A DNA stretch of 64,000 nucleotides from contig NZ_PYWK01000001.1 in assembly GCF_003049645.1 (NCBI RefSeq), positions 1,767,487-1,831,486 on the forward strand, read 5' to 3'. This document shows positions 46,330-55,983 of the stretch, piece after piece. Every line of letters starts with the position of its first letter. Position 1 is the first letter of the stretch. This stretch comes from Metasolibacillus fluoroglycofenilyticus (GTDB lineage: Bacteria > Bacillota > Bacilli > Bacillales_A > Planococcaceae). A program made the position numbers and the translations under genes. The notes beneath the pieces were generated by a model. The model worked only from the letters and a program-made list of their open reading frames with translations. It was not told the origin of the DNA and made no database searches.

Positions 46330-46434
46330 GCTGTCCAAAAAGGAGTACCTTTTCGGACAGCGCTAGCTTCTGTATTAAATACTCACTAAAAATCAAATGG
46401 AGCACGTCTCAAATTGACTTTTCAATCGGCTCCT
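46330..46434 (-). repeat. Two-hairpin dispersed element (family B) between argG and argH
   Basis: GCTGTCC/GGACAGC hairpin at 46330-46361 with inner AAAAAGG/CCTTTT pairing, then a weaker GGAGC/GGCTCC hairpin (46399-46434) containing CGTCTCAAATTGACTTTTCA. Lying inside the presumed argGH operon, it may reduce or process argH mRNA. Confidence 0.7.
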
Positions 46435-46441
46435 TGCGCCA

Positions 46442-47635
46442 TTATTTTTTCAGTACATCTGCTGCTACAACAGTTGGTAGTCCCCATAGTTCGATAAAGC
46501 CGACAGCTGAAGCATGGTTGAACATATCCTCTTTTGAGTATGTTGCAAGCTTTTCATTGTATAAAGAGTTTGGCGATTTACGTCCTTCAACAATCGCATG
46601 CCCTTTAAATAATTTGACGCGCACTGTACCGTTTACATATTGCTGTGTTTCTTTTAGGAATGCTTCTAATGCTGGACGGAGTGGAGAGAACCACAGTCCA
46701 TCATAAATAAGTTCTGATAGTTTTTTCTCAATAACTGGCTTGAAGTGTGCCATTTCTTTTACTAATGTTAAGTCTTCAAGCTCTTTATGTGCAGTTAATA
46801 GCACTTTTGCACCTGGAATTTCATATACTTCACGTGATTTAATACCAACTAGGCGGTTTTCTACGTGGTCGATTCGGCCAACACCGTGCTCACCAGCAAT
46901 TGCATTTAATGCTTGAATTAAATCCGCAAGCTTCATTTCTTCACCATTTAATGCAATAGGCTTACCAGCAACAAATTCAATTTCAACAACTTCTGCTGTA
47001 TCCGGTGTGTTTTCGATTGCCTTTGTTAAGCCATATGCTTCTTCTGGTGGCGCTACCCACGGGTCTTCCATTACCCCTGCTTCATTCGCACGTCCCCATA
47101 AGTTTTGGTCAATTGAAAATGGTGAATCAAGTGTCGCAGGAATCGGCACATTATGCTTCATTGCGTATTCGATTTCCTCATCACGGCTCCAGCCCCATTC
47201 ACGCACAGGTGCAAGAACTTGTAAATCAGGATTTAATGCTTTAATAGAAACCTCGAAACGCACTTGGTCATTGCCCTTCCCTGTACAGCCATGTGCTACT
47301 GCATCTGCGCCTGTTTGGTTGGCAATTTCTACTAGCTTTTTCGAAATTAATGGGCGTGATAAAGCAGATACTAATGGATATTTTTGCTCGTACCAAGTAT
47401 GTGCCTGTAATGAAATAAGTGCATATTCCTCTGCAAACTCATCCTTTGCATCTACCATATATGATTCAACCGCACCAACTTGCAATGCTTTATTCTTAAT
47501 AAATTCTAGGTCTTTGCCTTCGCCGACATCAAGACAAACTGCGATAACATCCCAGCCCTGCTCCTTTAACCATGGAATAGCTACTGATGTATCTAGGCCA
47601 CCTGAATACGCTAAAACTACTTTTTTATTTGCCAT
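46442..47635 (-). CDS. argG: Argininosuccinate synthase
   Basis: 397 residues. ATP loop [16 protein letters not shown] at residues 8-23, [24 protein letters not shown], and [13 protein letters not shown] are all as in ArgG. It joins citrulline and aspartate using ATP. First gene of argGH. CGGGGGC precedes the ATG. Confidence 0.97.
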   Translation of the reverse strand: MANKKVVLAYSGGLDTSVAIPWLKEQGWDVIAVCLDVGEGKDLEFIKNKALQVGAVESYMVDAKDEFAEEYALISLQAHTWYEQKYPLVSALSRPLISKKLVEIANQTGADAVAHGCTGKGNDQVRFEVSIKALNPDLQVLAPVREWGWSRDEEIEYAMKHNVPIPATLDSPFSIDQNLWGRANEAGVMEDPWVAPPEEAYGLTKAIENTPDTAEVVEIEFVAGKPIALNGEEMKLADLIQALNAIAGEHGVGRIDHVENRLVGIKSREVYEIPGAKVLLTAHKELEDLTLVKEMAHFKPVIEKKLSELIYDGLWFSPLRPALEAFLKETQQYVNGTVRVKLFKGHAIVEGRKSPNSLYNEKLATYSKEDMFNHASAVGFIELWGLPTVVAADVLKK

Positions 47636-47697
47636 AATTTATTGCCCCCGATAATTTGCTCGTATTTTTATGCATTTATATAAAAGTTTATACATGA

Positions 47698-47726
47698 ATA
47701 TTAACACGTGATAAATATAAAAACAA
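47698..47726 (-). promoter_or_regulatory. Predicted argG promoter
   Basis: On the complement TTGTTT, 17 bases, TAATAT. Just downstream, TTCATGTATAAA and AATGCATAAAAATA resemble halves of ARG boxes bound by AhrC/ArgR; this match is loose. Confidence 0.45.
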
Positions 47727-47743
47727 GTGTATTTTTATAAATT

Positions 47744-48493
47744 TTATTTTTTATTAAAGAAACGACTTCCGAGCTTTTCTACGAGTGCAGGCGCTATTAC
47801 ATATAACTTACTTGTGAAACCCATAATACGCGGTAAATCAATGGAGCGTACAGGTCGCTCAATTGCTTTCACAGTGGCAATCGCTACTTCTTCAGGTGTT
47901 AGCAAGATGCTGGCGATGGACTTGCGGTAGGAGCCCGTTGCATCTGCCTTTTGCAAAAATGGCGTATCAATTGGACCGGGGAATATTCCTGTTACTTTAA
48001 TATGATATGGTGCCACCTCTTGACGAAAGCCATCGATAAAGCCTGTTATGGCATGTTTTGTCGCGGCATAGACGCTAGCCTTTCTCGTCGCTACCTTTCC
48101 TGCCTGTGAGCTAATAAATAGGAAATGCCCTGAGCCCTGCTCCTTCATTTTTAGCGCAAGCCGTTTTGCGAGAAAAATGGGGGCTTTGACATTGACATCA
48201 AGCATTATCTCAATTTGCTCATCTGTTAATGCAGTCGCATTTTCAAATATACCAACACCTGCATTAATGATTGCAACATCAATAGGAGGTAACTGCTCTA
48301 TTAATGTATCGATTTGTGCAAGGCTACGTAAATCAGCCTGCACAGCTTTCGCACCTAAGTTGCTTAATGTATTCAATGCGATTTCGCTGCGCCCCGTTGC
48401 GTATACCTCATAGCCTTTTGTCAGGCAAAGCTTGGTCATTTGCAAGCCGAGACCGCTCGTTGCACCAGTGATTAAAATTGTTTTTTTGCGCAT
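47744..48493 (-). CDS. yqjQ: Short-chain dehydrogenase/reductase, YqjQ-like
   Basis: 249 residues. Cofactor motif ITGATSGLGLQMTK (TGxxxGxG), INAGVG, and the active-site YAATKHAITG (YxxxK) with upstream Ser in FLFISSQAGK. NAD(P)-dependent oxidoreductase; substrate unknown. The yqj neighbours elsewhere in the window support the YqjQ link. AGAGAGG precedes the ATG. Confidence 0.9.
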   Translation of the reverse strand: MRKKTILITGATSGLGLQMTKLCLTKGYEVYATGRSEIALNTLSNLGAKAVQADLRSLAQIDTLIEQLPPIDVAIINAGVGIFENATALTDEQIEIMLDVNVKAPIFLAKRLALKMKEQGSGHFLFISSQAGKVATRKASVYAATKHAITGFIDGFRQEVAPYHIKVTGIFPGPIDTPFLQKADATGSYRKSIASILLTPEEVAIATVKAIERPVRSIDLPRIMGFTSKLYVIAPALVEKLGSRFFNKK

Positions 48494-48512
48494 ATTTTAT
48501 CCTCTCTATTGT

Positions 48513-48603
48513 AAAATGACCGTCTGAAAAGGTTTTATTATTCAGATATTTACTCCTGCCTAAGTCGCAAAGAGACCGTCTCAAAATGAATTTTCAGACG
48601 GTC
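48513..48603 (-). repeat. Two-hairpin dispersed element (family B) between nsrR and yqjQ
   Basis: First arm GACCGTCTGAAAAGG (48518 on) is partly degraded; second hairpin GACCGTCT/AGACGGTC (48574-48603) with loop CAAAATGAATTTTC is intact and overlaps the end of nsrR, acting as its terminator. Confidence 0.7.
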
Positions 48604-49040
48604 CCCTCAATGCCAAGCAGTTTCAGCATTGCTTCTTTAGAATGTATAAAATCTGCAATATGATATTGGTCTAATACAGCTAAGTATGCCTTCAATGCTT
48701 CATTTAGCGCATTTTTCAATTGGCATTCGGCTGAAATCTTACATAAATTGTTTTCTGAGCTGAAACATTCGACAAGATGGAAATCTTCCTCTGTTTTTCT
48801 TATTACTGTGCCGATATTAATTTCCTCTGGCGCCATTGCCAAACGAATTCCGCCACCCCGTCCACGAATTGTTTCGATAAAGCCGTGCTGCCCAAGATCG
48901 TATGTTACTTTCATTAAATGGTTTTTGGAAATTTGATAAGCATCTGCAATTTCTTGTATCGTCGCTAAATGGTCTTGTCCACGTACACCTAAATAAATAA
49001 GCACACGTAACGAATAATCTGTATATACGGTTAAGCGCAC
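48594..49040 (-). CDS. nsrR: NsrR-type Rrf2-family nitric-oxide-sensing repressor
   Basis: About 148 residues from the GTG at 49040 (VRLTVYTDYSLRVLIYLGV). Winged helix with ISKNHLMKVTYDLG and GRGGGIRL; three Cys for an Fe-S cluster in VECFSSENNLCKISAECQL. NsrR loses repression when NO attacks the cluster. It is divergent from hmp, its classic target. The frame extends to an ATG at 49085, but the family N-terminus and GGTGA before 49040 favour the short form. Confidence 0.9.
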   Translation of the reverse strand: MRLTVYTDYSLRVLIYLGVRGQDHLATIQEIADAYQISKNHLMKVTYDLGQHGFIETIRGRGGGIRLAMAPEEINIGTVIRKTEEDFHLVECFSSENNLCKISAECQLKNALNEALKAYLAVLDQYHIADFIHSKEAMLKLLGIEGTV

Positions 49041-49115
49041 TTTTTCACCAACTTTCTTCATCATTAGTATATCATTCAGGCGCATTGTTTGCTTGTGAAA
49101 TACATTGTGTCTAAA

Positions 49116-49174
49116 AGATGTATTTTAAATACTACATTTGTGTCTGTTTTGTTAAACATGTATTTTATATATTG
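49116..49174 (+). promoter_or_regulatory. Two candidate NsrR boxes in front of hmp
   Basis: ATGTATTTTAAATACTACAT (within 49116-49137) and ATGTATTTTATATAT (within 49156-49174) both resemble the ATGTATTT-centred NsrR site. They share the region between nsrR and hmp and probably control both genes. Confidence 0.6.
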
Positions 49175-49231
49175 CTTTAGAGGTTATTAGCCTTTATATT
49201 GAGCTTATAACAAGAAAAGGACGTGACTTAT

Positions 49232-50374
49232 ATGTTACAACAACAAACAATTGATACGATTAAAGCAACGGTTCCAGCACTTCAAGAATACGGTGTGACA
49301 ATTACGAAAACGTTCTACAAAAATATGTTCGCAGCAAATCCAGAGCTACTAAATATTTTCAACCATTCAAATCAAGAACAAGGTCGTCAACAAACAGCCT
49401 TAGCAAATACTGTGTTGGCAGCAGCAATGCATATCGATAATTTACAAGCAATTGTACCAACAGTGATTCAAATTGCTCATAAGCACCGAAGTCTAGGTGT
49501 TTTACCAGAGCATTATCCAATCGTTGGTAAACATTTATTAGAGGCAATCAAAGAAGTATTAGGTGACGCAGCAACAGATGAAATTATTAATGCATGGGCT
49601 CAAGCTTACGGCGTTATCGCGGATATTTTCATCCAAGTGGAAGAGGATTTATTTAAAGAAGCAGAAGAAAATGGTGGCTGGCGTTTATTTAAACCATTTA
49701 AAATTGTACGCACAGAAAAGGAAAGCGATTTAGTAACTTCTTTCTATTTAGCACCAGTTGATGGGCAGCCATTACCAGCATATAAAGCGGGTCAATATAT
49801 TACAGTTCGCATGTCAATTCCTGGTCAAAAATATTTAATGAACCGTCAATATACTGTTTCTGAAGCAAATAATCAAAATGAGTATCGCATTTCTGTAAAG
49901 CATGAAAACGATCCAAAAGGAATTGTATCAAACTATTTACACACAGGTTATGAGCAAGGCACAGAGATTGATGTAAGTGCACCAGCCGGCGTATTCACAT
50001 TAGATAATAGCGAAGCACCAGTATTATTTGTAAGTGGCGGTATCGGTGTAACTCCGCTTAACAGCATGCTACAAACAATTGAAGAACGCGATGTAACATT
50101 CCTACAATGTGCACGTAATAAAGAGGTAGCTGCATTCACAGAAACGATTTCTGCAAAAGTAGAAGAAATCGGCGGAACTTACAAAGCACTTTACTCTGAT
50201 TCAGAGGGCTTTATCACAAAAGAGCAACTTGCAAAATTATTAAAAGACGATAGCAAAGTATATCTATGTGGACCAGCACCATTTATGTCGCATGTTATCA
50301 GCATTTTACGTGACTTAAATGTGCCAGAGGAAAACGTAAATTACGAATTCTTCGGCCCTGCAATGGCTGTTTAA
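49232..50374 (+). CDS. hmp: Flavohemoglobin (nitric oxide dioxygenase)
   Basis: About 380 residues. Globin domain (1-140, proximal His in [10 protein letters not shown], distal-side [16 protein letters not shown]), FAD domain with [10 protein letters not shown], and NAD domain with [13 protein letters not shown] and CGPAPFM. It converts NO and oxygen to nitrate with NAD(P)H. AAAAGGACGTGA sets the ATG at 49232. Divergent from nsrR. Confidence 0.97.
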   Translation: MLQQQTIDTIKATVPALQEYGVTITKTFYKNMFAANPELLNIFNHSNQEQGRQQTALANTVLAAAMHIDNLQAIVPTVIQIAHKHRSLGVLPEHYPIVGKHLLEAIKEVLGDAATDEIINAWAQAYGVIADIFIQVEEDLFKEAEENGGWRLFKPFKIVRTEKESDLVTSFYLAPVDGQPLPAYKAGQYITVRMSIPGQKYLMNRQYTVSEANNQNEYRISVKHENDPKGIVSNYLHTGYEQGTEIDVSAPAGVFTLDNSEAPVLFVSGGIGVTPLNSMLQTIEERDVTFLQCARNKEVAAFTETISAKVEEIGGTYKALYSDSEGFITKEQLAKLLKDDSKVYLCGPAPFMSHVISILRDLNVPEENVNYEFFGPAMAV

Positions 50375-50390
50375 TTCACTAAAAAAGAGG

Positions 50391-50577
50391 GCGTCCAAAA
50401 AGCCGTGCATAGCCGGCATTTTGGACGCTGATGATGGTGTTTCGGCAAAATGTTTGCTCCTCTAAAAATAGAGAGCTTTCTTTTAAAATGCTAGAAACAC
50501 AGGGTTTATCGGTGTTTCTCCAAAATGAAAGAGAAGAAGCAAAAATCCCCTTTTTCATATATATCATAAGCCCCTCT
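50391..50577 (+). repeat. Dispersed element family A, most complete copy
   Basis: Hairpin GCGTCCAAAA...TTTTGGACGC (50391-50428) with loop GCCGTGCATAGCCGGCA-like, followed by GATGATGGTGTTTCGGCAAA, then ATAGAGAGCTTTCTTTTA and GGTGTTTCTCCAAAATGAAA. The hairpin begins 17 bases after the hmp stop and can terminate it. The downstream blocks match those at 15500-15355 (reversed). Confidence 0.65.
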
Positions 50578-51519
50578 TTACGCAGGCATATAAATCTCAA
50601 CCCCATTTTGCATTTCACTGCGCGCATAGCCTTCTGCGACTAAATAATCAAGTTGCCCTAATGTTTCGGATAAAGTTAAACCAGGTTGTTTAACATATGT
50701 TTTTCCAAATAGTGCCTTCGTCAAATCATAGACATTGTTATGCTGCGCCATTAGCTGTAAAACATGCATTGCACGGTCATGCTGCCTTGTAAGACGCTCT
50801 GCCACAAGCGGTTTAATCGCTGTGACAGCGTCGCCATGTCCCGTATAAAGCTTTGAAATATCCATTTTCTGCAATCTCTTTAATGATGCATTATATTGTA
50901 GCAGTGATTTTGGTCTCTCCCCTTTTAGGTCAACTGGGGGCTCTACTAATGGATTGCTTGATACTTTTTCAAGTAGCAAATCTCCACCAATTGCCTCCCC
51001 TGTATGCTCTTCGACAAAAATGAAATGGCTTTGTGCATGCCCCAATGTTTCATAGGCAACCAAGCCTGGATGCCCGGGTACTTCATCTCCATCTTTTAAA
51101 AATCGAGTTAGCGGACGAGTACCGAATAGCTCTAGTTCCTCTCTTGCATCAAGTATACGGTCAATATCCTCTTGGGGAACATTCTCCTGCTCAAGCTGCT
51201 CCCGATAAAATGTCTCTCGATAATGTAAAAAATCAGCTGATTGTCGCATCCAATAATCAACATAACGATGACCTAACACATCCGCCTTTGGAAAAGCATC
51301 TACCCACCCCGCATGGTCTGGGTGATGATGCGTTAATACAACTTGCTCAATATCATCCATGCTATAGCCCTGCTCATGGATTCCACGTGCCAACGCTTCA
51401 TAGGCTGGCTTTGTTTTAGGTCCTGCGTCAAATAGCGTTAATGCATCCCCCTTCACTAAAAATGCATTAACATCGCCAATTGCATACGGTGTTGGTAGTA
51501 CAATTTTATGTATGTTCAT
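50578..51519 (-). CDS. yqjP: MBL-fold metallohydrolase, YqjP-like
   Basis: About 313 residues. Metal site THHHPDHAGW, later Asp/His in IGGDLLLEKV and YTGHGD. The C-terminal third is a helical/winged domain. Hydrolase of the beta-lactamase fold; the closest named relative by pattern and neighbourhood is YqjP, function unknown. GGAGGAATTATTA sets the ATG at 51519. Divergent from proI. Confidence 0.87.
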   Translation of the reverse strand: MNIHKIVLPTPYAIGDVNAFLVKGDALTLFDAGPKTKPAYEALARGIHEQGYSMDDIEQVVLTHHHPDHAGWVDAFPKADVLGHRYVDYWMRQSADFLHYRETFYREQLEQENVPQEDIDRILDAREELELFGTRPLTRFLKDGDEVPGHPGLVAYETLGHAQSHFIFVEEHTGEAIGGDLLLEKVSSNPLVEPPVDLKGERPKSLLQYNASLKRLQKMDISKLYTGHGDAVTAIKPLVAERLTRQHDRAMHVLQLMAQHNNVYDLTKALFGKTYVKQPGLTLSETLGQLDYLVAEGYARSEMQNGVEIYMPA

Positions 51520-51593
51520 TAATAATTCCTCCAAAAATGAATAGCTATTCATTACATTTTACATCCTTTTGAGTGATTCGTCACGTTAAAAGG

Positions 51594-51622
51594 TTGACAT
51601 TCCCATTAGACCTTCATATAAT
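51594..51622 (+). promoter_or_regulatory. Strong sigma-A promoter of the proI leader
   Basis: TTGACA (51594-51599), 17 bases, TATAAT (51617-51622). Both hexamers are perfect. Transcript start near 51629. Confidence 0.85.
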
Positions 51623-51628
51623 TTGAGT

Positions 51629-51879
51629 ATTCTAAATATTACAGCGTTGACAAAGCCAAGTAAATAAATGAATGGTGTTAAGAGAGTGCTACATCTGGTG
51701 CAAGTAGCATCCCCGCTTTATTTATTGAACCTACTTTCGAGCTCGTTATGCAAAACATAACCGTTTGCCTTTACGTTAAAAGGGAGAAGTCGCACATTTC
51801 TAATGTGAACTAAGGTGGTACCGCGGAAACGATAGCGTTTTCGTCCTTAATTTTTAAGGACGAAAACGCTTTTTATTTT
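51629..51879 (+). promoter_or_regulatory. T-box riboswitch, proline specifier
   Basis: The T-box sequence AACTAAGGTGGTACCGCGG lies at 51808-51826. The following hairpin AGCGTTTTCGTCCTTAA with its complement (about 51833-51870) ends in a T-run and is the regulated terminator. Stem I contains AGAGAGTGCT (AG-box region) and GAACCTAC, in which CCT (51730-51732) is placed as the specifier codon, proline. Uncharged tRNA-Pro would favour the antiterminator and raise proI expression. Confidence 0.93.
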
Positions 51880-51907
51880 GATTCAGCAAATTATCAAGGA
51901 GGAGATT

Positions 51908-52717
51908 ATGATGAAAAAAATCGTATTTATTGGTGCAGGTTCTATGGCTGAAGCCATTATTAAAGGCTGGATTGATAAAAATTGCGTGGCAAAAGAGCAT
52001 TTATTTATTACCAATAAATCCGATCAAGAACGTCTAGAAATACTACAGCAGGCATATGGTGTGCAAATTTTGCCGAATAGAGAGATGCTAAGTGAGATGG
52101 ATTGTATCGTACTTGCAATGAAGCCAAAAGATGCAAAAGAAGCGATGCTTGCGATTGCCCCATTTTTAAACAAACAGACGGCTGTCATTTCAGTGTTGGC
52201 AGGTATTGCGATTGAAACGATTCGAAACTTTTTAGGAGACCGCCCTATCGCACGTACAATGCCTAATACCTCTGCCACGATTGGCATGTCAGCGAGTGGC
52301 ATCGCTTTTAATGAGCTTGTCGATGAACAGTTGCGTACTACTTGCTTGACGATGCTTCAGGCAATCGGCACAGTTGTTGAGGTCGAGGAAGATCAGTTGC
52401 ACGCAGTAACAGCCTTTTCAGGTAGCGGCCCTGCTTACATCTACTATTTACTTGAAGCTTTTGAAAAGGTAGCTGCTGAGGTTGGCTTACAACAGGATGT
52501 GGTACGTTCATTAATGGTGCAAACACTTGCAGGCTCTGCCGCAATGTTGCAAACTGGTAATGAGGAGCCAGCAGTGCTTCGACATAAAGTAACAAGCCCT
52601 GGTGGCACAACAGAGGCGGGCCTACGCGCACTTGAACAGCATGAGGTGACAGCTGCAATAGCCGCTTGTGTGAAAAGTGCAGAAGCTCGCTCTAGAGAGT
52701 TAGCTCAAGGGATTTAG
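51908..52717 (+). CDS. proI: Pyrroline-5-carboxylate reductase
   Basis: About 269 residues. Rossmann start [29 protein letters not shown], then [15 protein letters not shown] and [13 protein letters not shown], the P5CR signature. It reduces pyrroline-5-carboxylate to proline with NAD(P)H. A proline T-box controls it. AAGGAGGAG precedes two adjacent ATGs (51908, 51911). Followed closely by namA. Confidence 0.95.
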   Translation: MMKKIVFIGAGSMAEAIIKGWIDKNCVAKEHLFITNKSDQERLEILQQAYGVQILPNREMLSEMDCIVLAMKPKDAKEAMLAIAPFLNKQTAVISVLAGIAIETIRNFLGDRPIARTMPNTSATIGMSASGIAFNELVDEQLRTTCLTMLQAIGTVVEVEEDQLHAVTAFSGSGPAYIYYLLEAFEKVAAEVGLQQDVVRSLMVQTLAGSAAMLQTGNEEPAVLRHKVTSPGGTTEAGLRALEQHEVTAAIAACVKSAEARSRELAQGI

Positions 52718-52728
52718 GAGGTATTTTT

Positions 52729-53742
52729 GTGGTAAAACTTTTTGAAAGTTATACAGTGCAAGACGTAACTTTGAGAAATCGCATCGTGATGGCACCTATG
52801 TGTACGTACGAAGCGAATAGCGATGGCGAGGTACAACCATTTCATTTAACACATTACGGTTCACGCGCAGTTGGGGGCGTTGGCTTAATTATTACCGAAG
52901 CCACAGCCGTTTTACCTGAAGGGCGCATTTCATCTAATGATTTGGGGATTTGGGATGATTATCATATTGAAGGTCAGAAAAAAATTGTTGAACAGGTACA
53001 CGCATATGGCGCAAAGGCAGGAGTTCAGCTTGCACATGCTGGCCGCAAATCGACGGTCGACGGACGTATTGTAGCACCTTCAGCACTTGCCTTCAATGAA
53101 AATTATCGCACACCAGAAGAAATGACGTTGGCAGATATCGAAGCGGTTGTTCAGGCTTTTGCTGATGCAGCTATTCGTGCGCAGCAGGCTGGCTTTGATA
53201 TTTTAGAAATTCATGCGGCACACGGCTATTTAGTTAATACGTTTTTATCACCATTGACAAATAAAAGAACAGACGAATATGGTGGTAATGCTGAAAACCG
53301 CTACCGTCTACTGCGCAATATTATCGATGCCATTCGTGTAAAATGGGATGGACCATTATTTGTACGTGTATCAGCAAATGAATATACAGAAGGCGGTCTA
53401 GTGCCAGAAGATTTCATTCAATTTGCACGCTGGATGGTTACACAAAATGTCAATTTAATTGATGTTTCATCTGGTGCTGTTGTACCTGCGACAATTTCAG
53501 CATATCCACTTTATCAAGTGCCTTTTGCTAAAACGATTAAAATTGGTGCGAATGTTGCGGTTGGGGCGGTTGGCCTGATTACAACGGGACAAGAGGCTGA
53601 GCAAGTCGTGCAGGATGGAAGTGCTGATTTAATTTTTATTGGACGCGAACTATTGCGTGACCCATACTTCCCGTATCGTGCAGCCCAGCAGCTAGATGTT
53701 ACATTAGAGCCAACTGTAGCAGTTTATAAACGTGGATGGTGA
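52729..53742 (+). CDS. namA: NADPH dehydrogenase NamA (YqjM-type old yellow enzyme)
   Basis: 337 residues, GTG start behind GGAGGTATTTTT. The YqjM-class marks are visible: regulatory Cys in [21 protein letters not shown] with the His pair, and the C-terminal KRGW whose Arg reaches into the neighbouring subunit. FMN enzyme that reduces activated C=C bonds and nitro compounds. Starts 11 bases after proI, so it may also be under T-box control. Confidence 0.95.
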   Translation: MVKLFESYTVQDVTLRNRIVMAPMCTYEANSDGEVQPFHLTHYGSRAVGGVGLIITEATAVLPEGRISSNDLGIWDDYHIEGQKKIVEQVHAYGAKAGVQLAHAGRKSTVDGRIVAPSALAFNENYRTPEEMTLADIEAVVQAFADAAIRAQQAGFDILEIHAAHGYLVNTFLSPLTNKRTDEYGGNAENRYRLLRNIIDAIRVKWDGPLFVRVSANEYTEGGLVPEDFIQFARWMVTQNVNLIDVSSGAVVPATISAYPLYQVPFAKTIKIGANVAVGAVGLITTGQEAEQVVQDGSADLIFIGRELLRDPYFPYRAAQQLDVTLEPTVAVYKRGW

Positions 53743-54623
53743 GAAAAAGCTGGCTATTTGTGGTGTTGTTCATGCTTGTAGGCTGTACCTCCACAACAAA
53801 GATAGAAGAAGAAGCTACAATTACGGATGAAGTTATTGCTGATGAGCCATCATTGGATGAGCTTTTGCAGGATAAACATTTCGTGCGCAAAGTGTATGGT
53901 GAACTTTTCACTGCGACTTCTCCTGAGGAGTTAGAAAAGGTTTTAGCTGCACAACTCACTCAATTTGATCAAAATATCGGGCTGATTTATAAGGGGCAAA
54001 ACCTTTCACCTGAGGATGTAGAAAGGCTTCTTCAACAATTGAAAATTAATCATGATATGATTGGCGGCACATTATTTTACTATGAATTTGCGGTCATTCC
54101 GATAGAGCAAGGTATATTCCTTGACTTATTTTCACGCTTTACAACGAATAAAATTGAAATGGCAAGCATTTTACCGAAGCGAGATGCTCTACTCGCCTCT
54201 TTACAACTTGAAGGTATGTCGGAACGAGAGAAATTAGAAGCGATTCATCGTGCGATTATTGAAGGCATGGATTATAATTTTGAGTATGACGAGCTTGTAA
54301 CAGACCACTCACCAGCAGGCTTTTTCCTCTATGGTAGTGGCGTTTGTCAAGCCTATGCATCCGCCATGCATATGTTATTAGTTGAAGCGGGGCTTGAAGC
54401 AAAACTAGTTTACGGTGAGCTGAAAAGCGCTATTGCAAATGATACAAGGCATATGTGGAATTTAGTGAAGATTGATGGCAAATGGCGGCATGTTGACGCC
54501 ACATCTAACGATCGTGGTGCAGAATTTGACAATCAGGTAAGCAAGGTTTACTTCATGCTGACAGATGAGCAACTTCGTGCTACACATGTTTGGAAACAAG
54601 AGGATTATCCAAAGGCTGAGTGA
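53736..54623 (+). CDS. Lipoprotein with transglutaminase-like domain
   Basis: 295 residues. Lipobox LVGCT (Cys near residue 17). The C-terminal half carries a transglutaminase-like triad: Cys in [14 protein letters not shown], His in [14 protein letters not shown], and Asp in HVDATSND. Such domains act as proteases or amidases on the cell surface. The ATG overlaps the namA stop, so it is the third gene of the proI transcript. Substrate unknown. Confidence 0.85.
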   Translation: MVRKSWLFVVLFMLVGCTSTTKIEEEATITDEVIADEPSLDELLQDKHFVRKVYGELFTATSPEELEKVLAAQLTQFDQNIGLIYKGQNLSPEDVERLLQQLKINHDMIGGTLFYYEFAVIPIEQGIFLDLFSRFTTNKIEMASILPKRDALLASLQLEGMSEREKLEAIHRAIIEGMDYNFEYDELVTDHSPAGFFLYGSGVCQAYASAMHMLLVEAGLEAKLVYGELKSAIANDTRHMWNLVKIDGKWRHVDATSNDRGAEFDNQVSKVYFMLTDEQLRATHVWKQEDYPKAE

Positions 54624-54637
54624 TTGAAATAAAGAAG

Positions 54638-54762
54638 GGGCTGTTCAAAAAGATATTTTTCGAACAGCCCTACTTCTGCATTCACTATTTGCCAAAAATT
54701 TGTGCTTCTGTTCCATGAGCGCAAAGAGCCGTTTCAAAACGACTTAACAGACAGACTCTTTC
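54638..54762. repeat. Two-hairpin dispersed element (family B)
   Basis: GGGCTGTTC/GAACAGCCC (54638-54670) with inner AAAAAGA/TTTTTC pairing, then an imperfect hairpin from AAAGAGCCGTTTCAAAACG to CTCTTT (54722-54762). Terminates the proI-namA operon. Confidence 0.7.
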
Positions 54763-54768
54763 ACAGCA

Positions 54769-54999
54769 TTATAAAACGCCCGCACGAATTCGTTTAACGA
54801 TTGAATATGTCGTATAGCCTGCCATTGGTGCAAGCACACAGCCAATAGTAACCCACGTCATTAACGCACCTGTCTCACGCAATGCAGTAAAATTCGTCGC
54901 AATAAAAACGACAATACCAAATAACAATATGTAGCTTAAAACATTTGGAAAAATGACAAGCAGACGTAACACTGCTGGATTCATTTTTGGTTGGTTCAT
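54769..54999 (-). CDS. Small two-helix membrane protein, unknown
   Basis: 76 residues with two or three membrane helices (VIFPNVLSYILLFGIVVFIA, LMTWVTIGCVLAPMAGY) and a basic tail (VKRIRAGVL). AAGGGCGTGG lies before the ATG. It follows rnz by 23 bases on the same strand. Family not recognised. Confidence 0.65.
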   Translation of the reverse strand: MNQPKMNPAVLRLLVIFPNVLSYILLFGIVVFIATNFTALRETGALMTWVTIGCVLAPMAGYTTYSIVKRIRAGVL

Positions 55000-55022
55000 C
55001 TATTCCACGCCCTTTTCTTATA

Positions 55023-55955
55023 TTATACTAATTCCTTGTTTTTCAATTCGATTTGGGTGCCATCATTCGCCATATACGTTGTAGGAAATACTTCACGGGC
55101 TTGTTGTAGCAACTTTGCCAAATCATTTGGCAAAAAGCGAGCACTAATATGGTTTAAGATTAAATTTTTAGCCTTAGCTTTTTTAGCAACTGTTGCCGCC
55201 TCGACATTCGTTGCGTGTCCATAGTTCGCGGCTAAATGCTTCGTTTCAGCATCGAATGTAGCTTCATGCACGACAATATCCGCCCCTTCTGCTAGGTGAA
55301 TCGCATTGTCACAAAGCTTTGTATCCCCTAAAATTGTGACAATAAAGCCTTCCTTTGCTGGTGAAGTAACATCCATGCTATAAACTGTTTCTCCACTTGC
55401 TAGCACTATATTCTCTCCTTGCTTTAGCTTGCCAAGTAAAGGGCCTTTCGGTACGCCAAGTGTGAGCGCTTTTTCTACTAATAATTCACCAAGTAACGGT
55501 TTTTGTTCAATTCGATAGCCGTAACAAGGAATAACATGTGCTAATAGCATCGCACGCACAATAAATTGCTCATCCTCGAAAATAATGCCTTCTGTCACTT
55601 CTACATATTTTATAGGATAGCTCAAATGGGTTGTAGTAAGTGCAAGCGTTGTTTCAATCCAATTTTTTAAGCCTACTGGACCGTAAATCGTTAATGTATC
55701 CTCGCCACCTAAAAAAGAACGGGAGCTTAATAATCCTGGTAAACCGAAAATATGGTCCCCGTGTAAATGGGTAATAAATATTTTTTCTATTTTACGTGGT
55801 TTAATTGTCGTGTGGAGGATTTGATGCTGTGTTGCCTCTCCACAATCAAATAGCCATATTGTCCCTCGTTCTTCAAGTAACTTCATGGCAATCGAACTCG
55901 TATTGCGTTCTTTTGAGGGCATACCTGCACCTGTTCCTAAAAAATGCAGTTTCAA
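55023..55955 (-). CDS. rnz: Ribonuclease Z
   Basis: About 310 residues from the TTG at 55955 (KLHFLGTGAGMPSKERNTSS). Zinc site THLHGDHIFGLPGLL, later LGDTKLCDN, VHEATF and NHISARF. Endonuclease that trims tRNA 3' trailers. AAAGGAGGG is six bases from the TTG; the ATG-like frame at 55976 lies before this ribosome site. Length matches B. subtilis RNase Z. Confidence 0.95.
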   Translation of the reverse strand: MKLHFLGTGAGMPSKERNTSSIAMKLLEERGTIWLFDCGEATQHQILHTTIKPRKIEKIFITHLHGDHIFGLPGLLSSRSFLGGEDTLTIYGPVGLKNWIETTLALTTTHLSYPIKYVEVTEGIIFEDEQFIVRAMLLAHVIPCYGYRIEQKPLLGELLVEKALTLGVPKGPLLGKLKQGENIVLASGETVYSMDVTSPAKEGFIVTILGDTKLCDNAIHLAEGADIVVHEATFDAETKHLAANYGHATNVEAATVAKKAKAKNLILNHISARFLPNDLAKLLQQAREVFPTTYMANDGTQIELKNKELV

Positions 55956-55983
55956 ATTATTCCCTCCTTTCGTCATATTGGTG

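Noticed and set aside
47007..47654. 215-residue plus-strand frame opposite argG
   Set aside because: It is antisense to the highly conserved argG and has no family resemblance.
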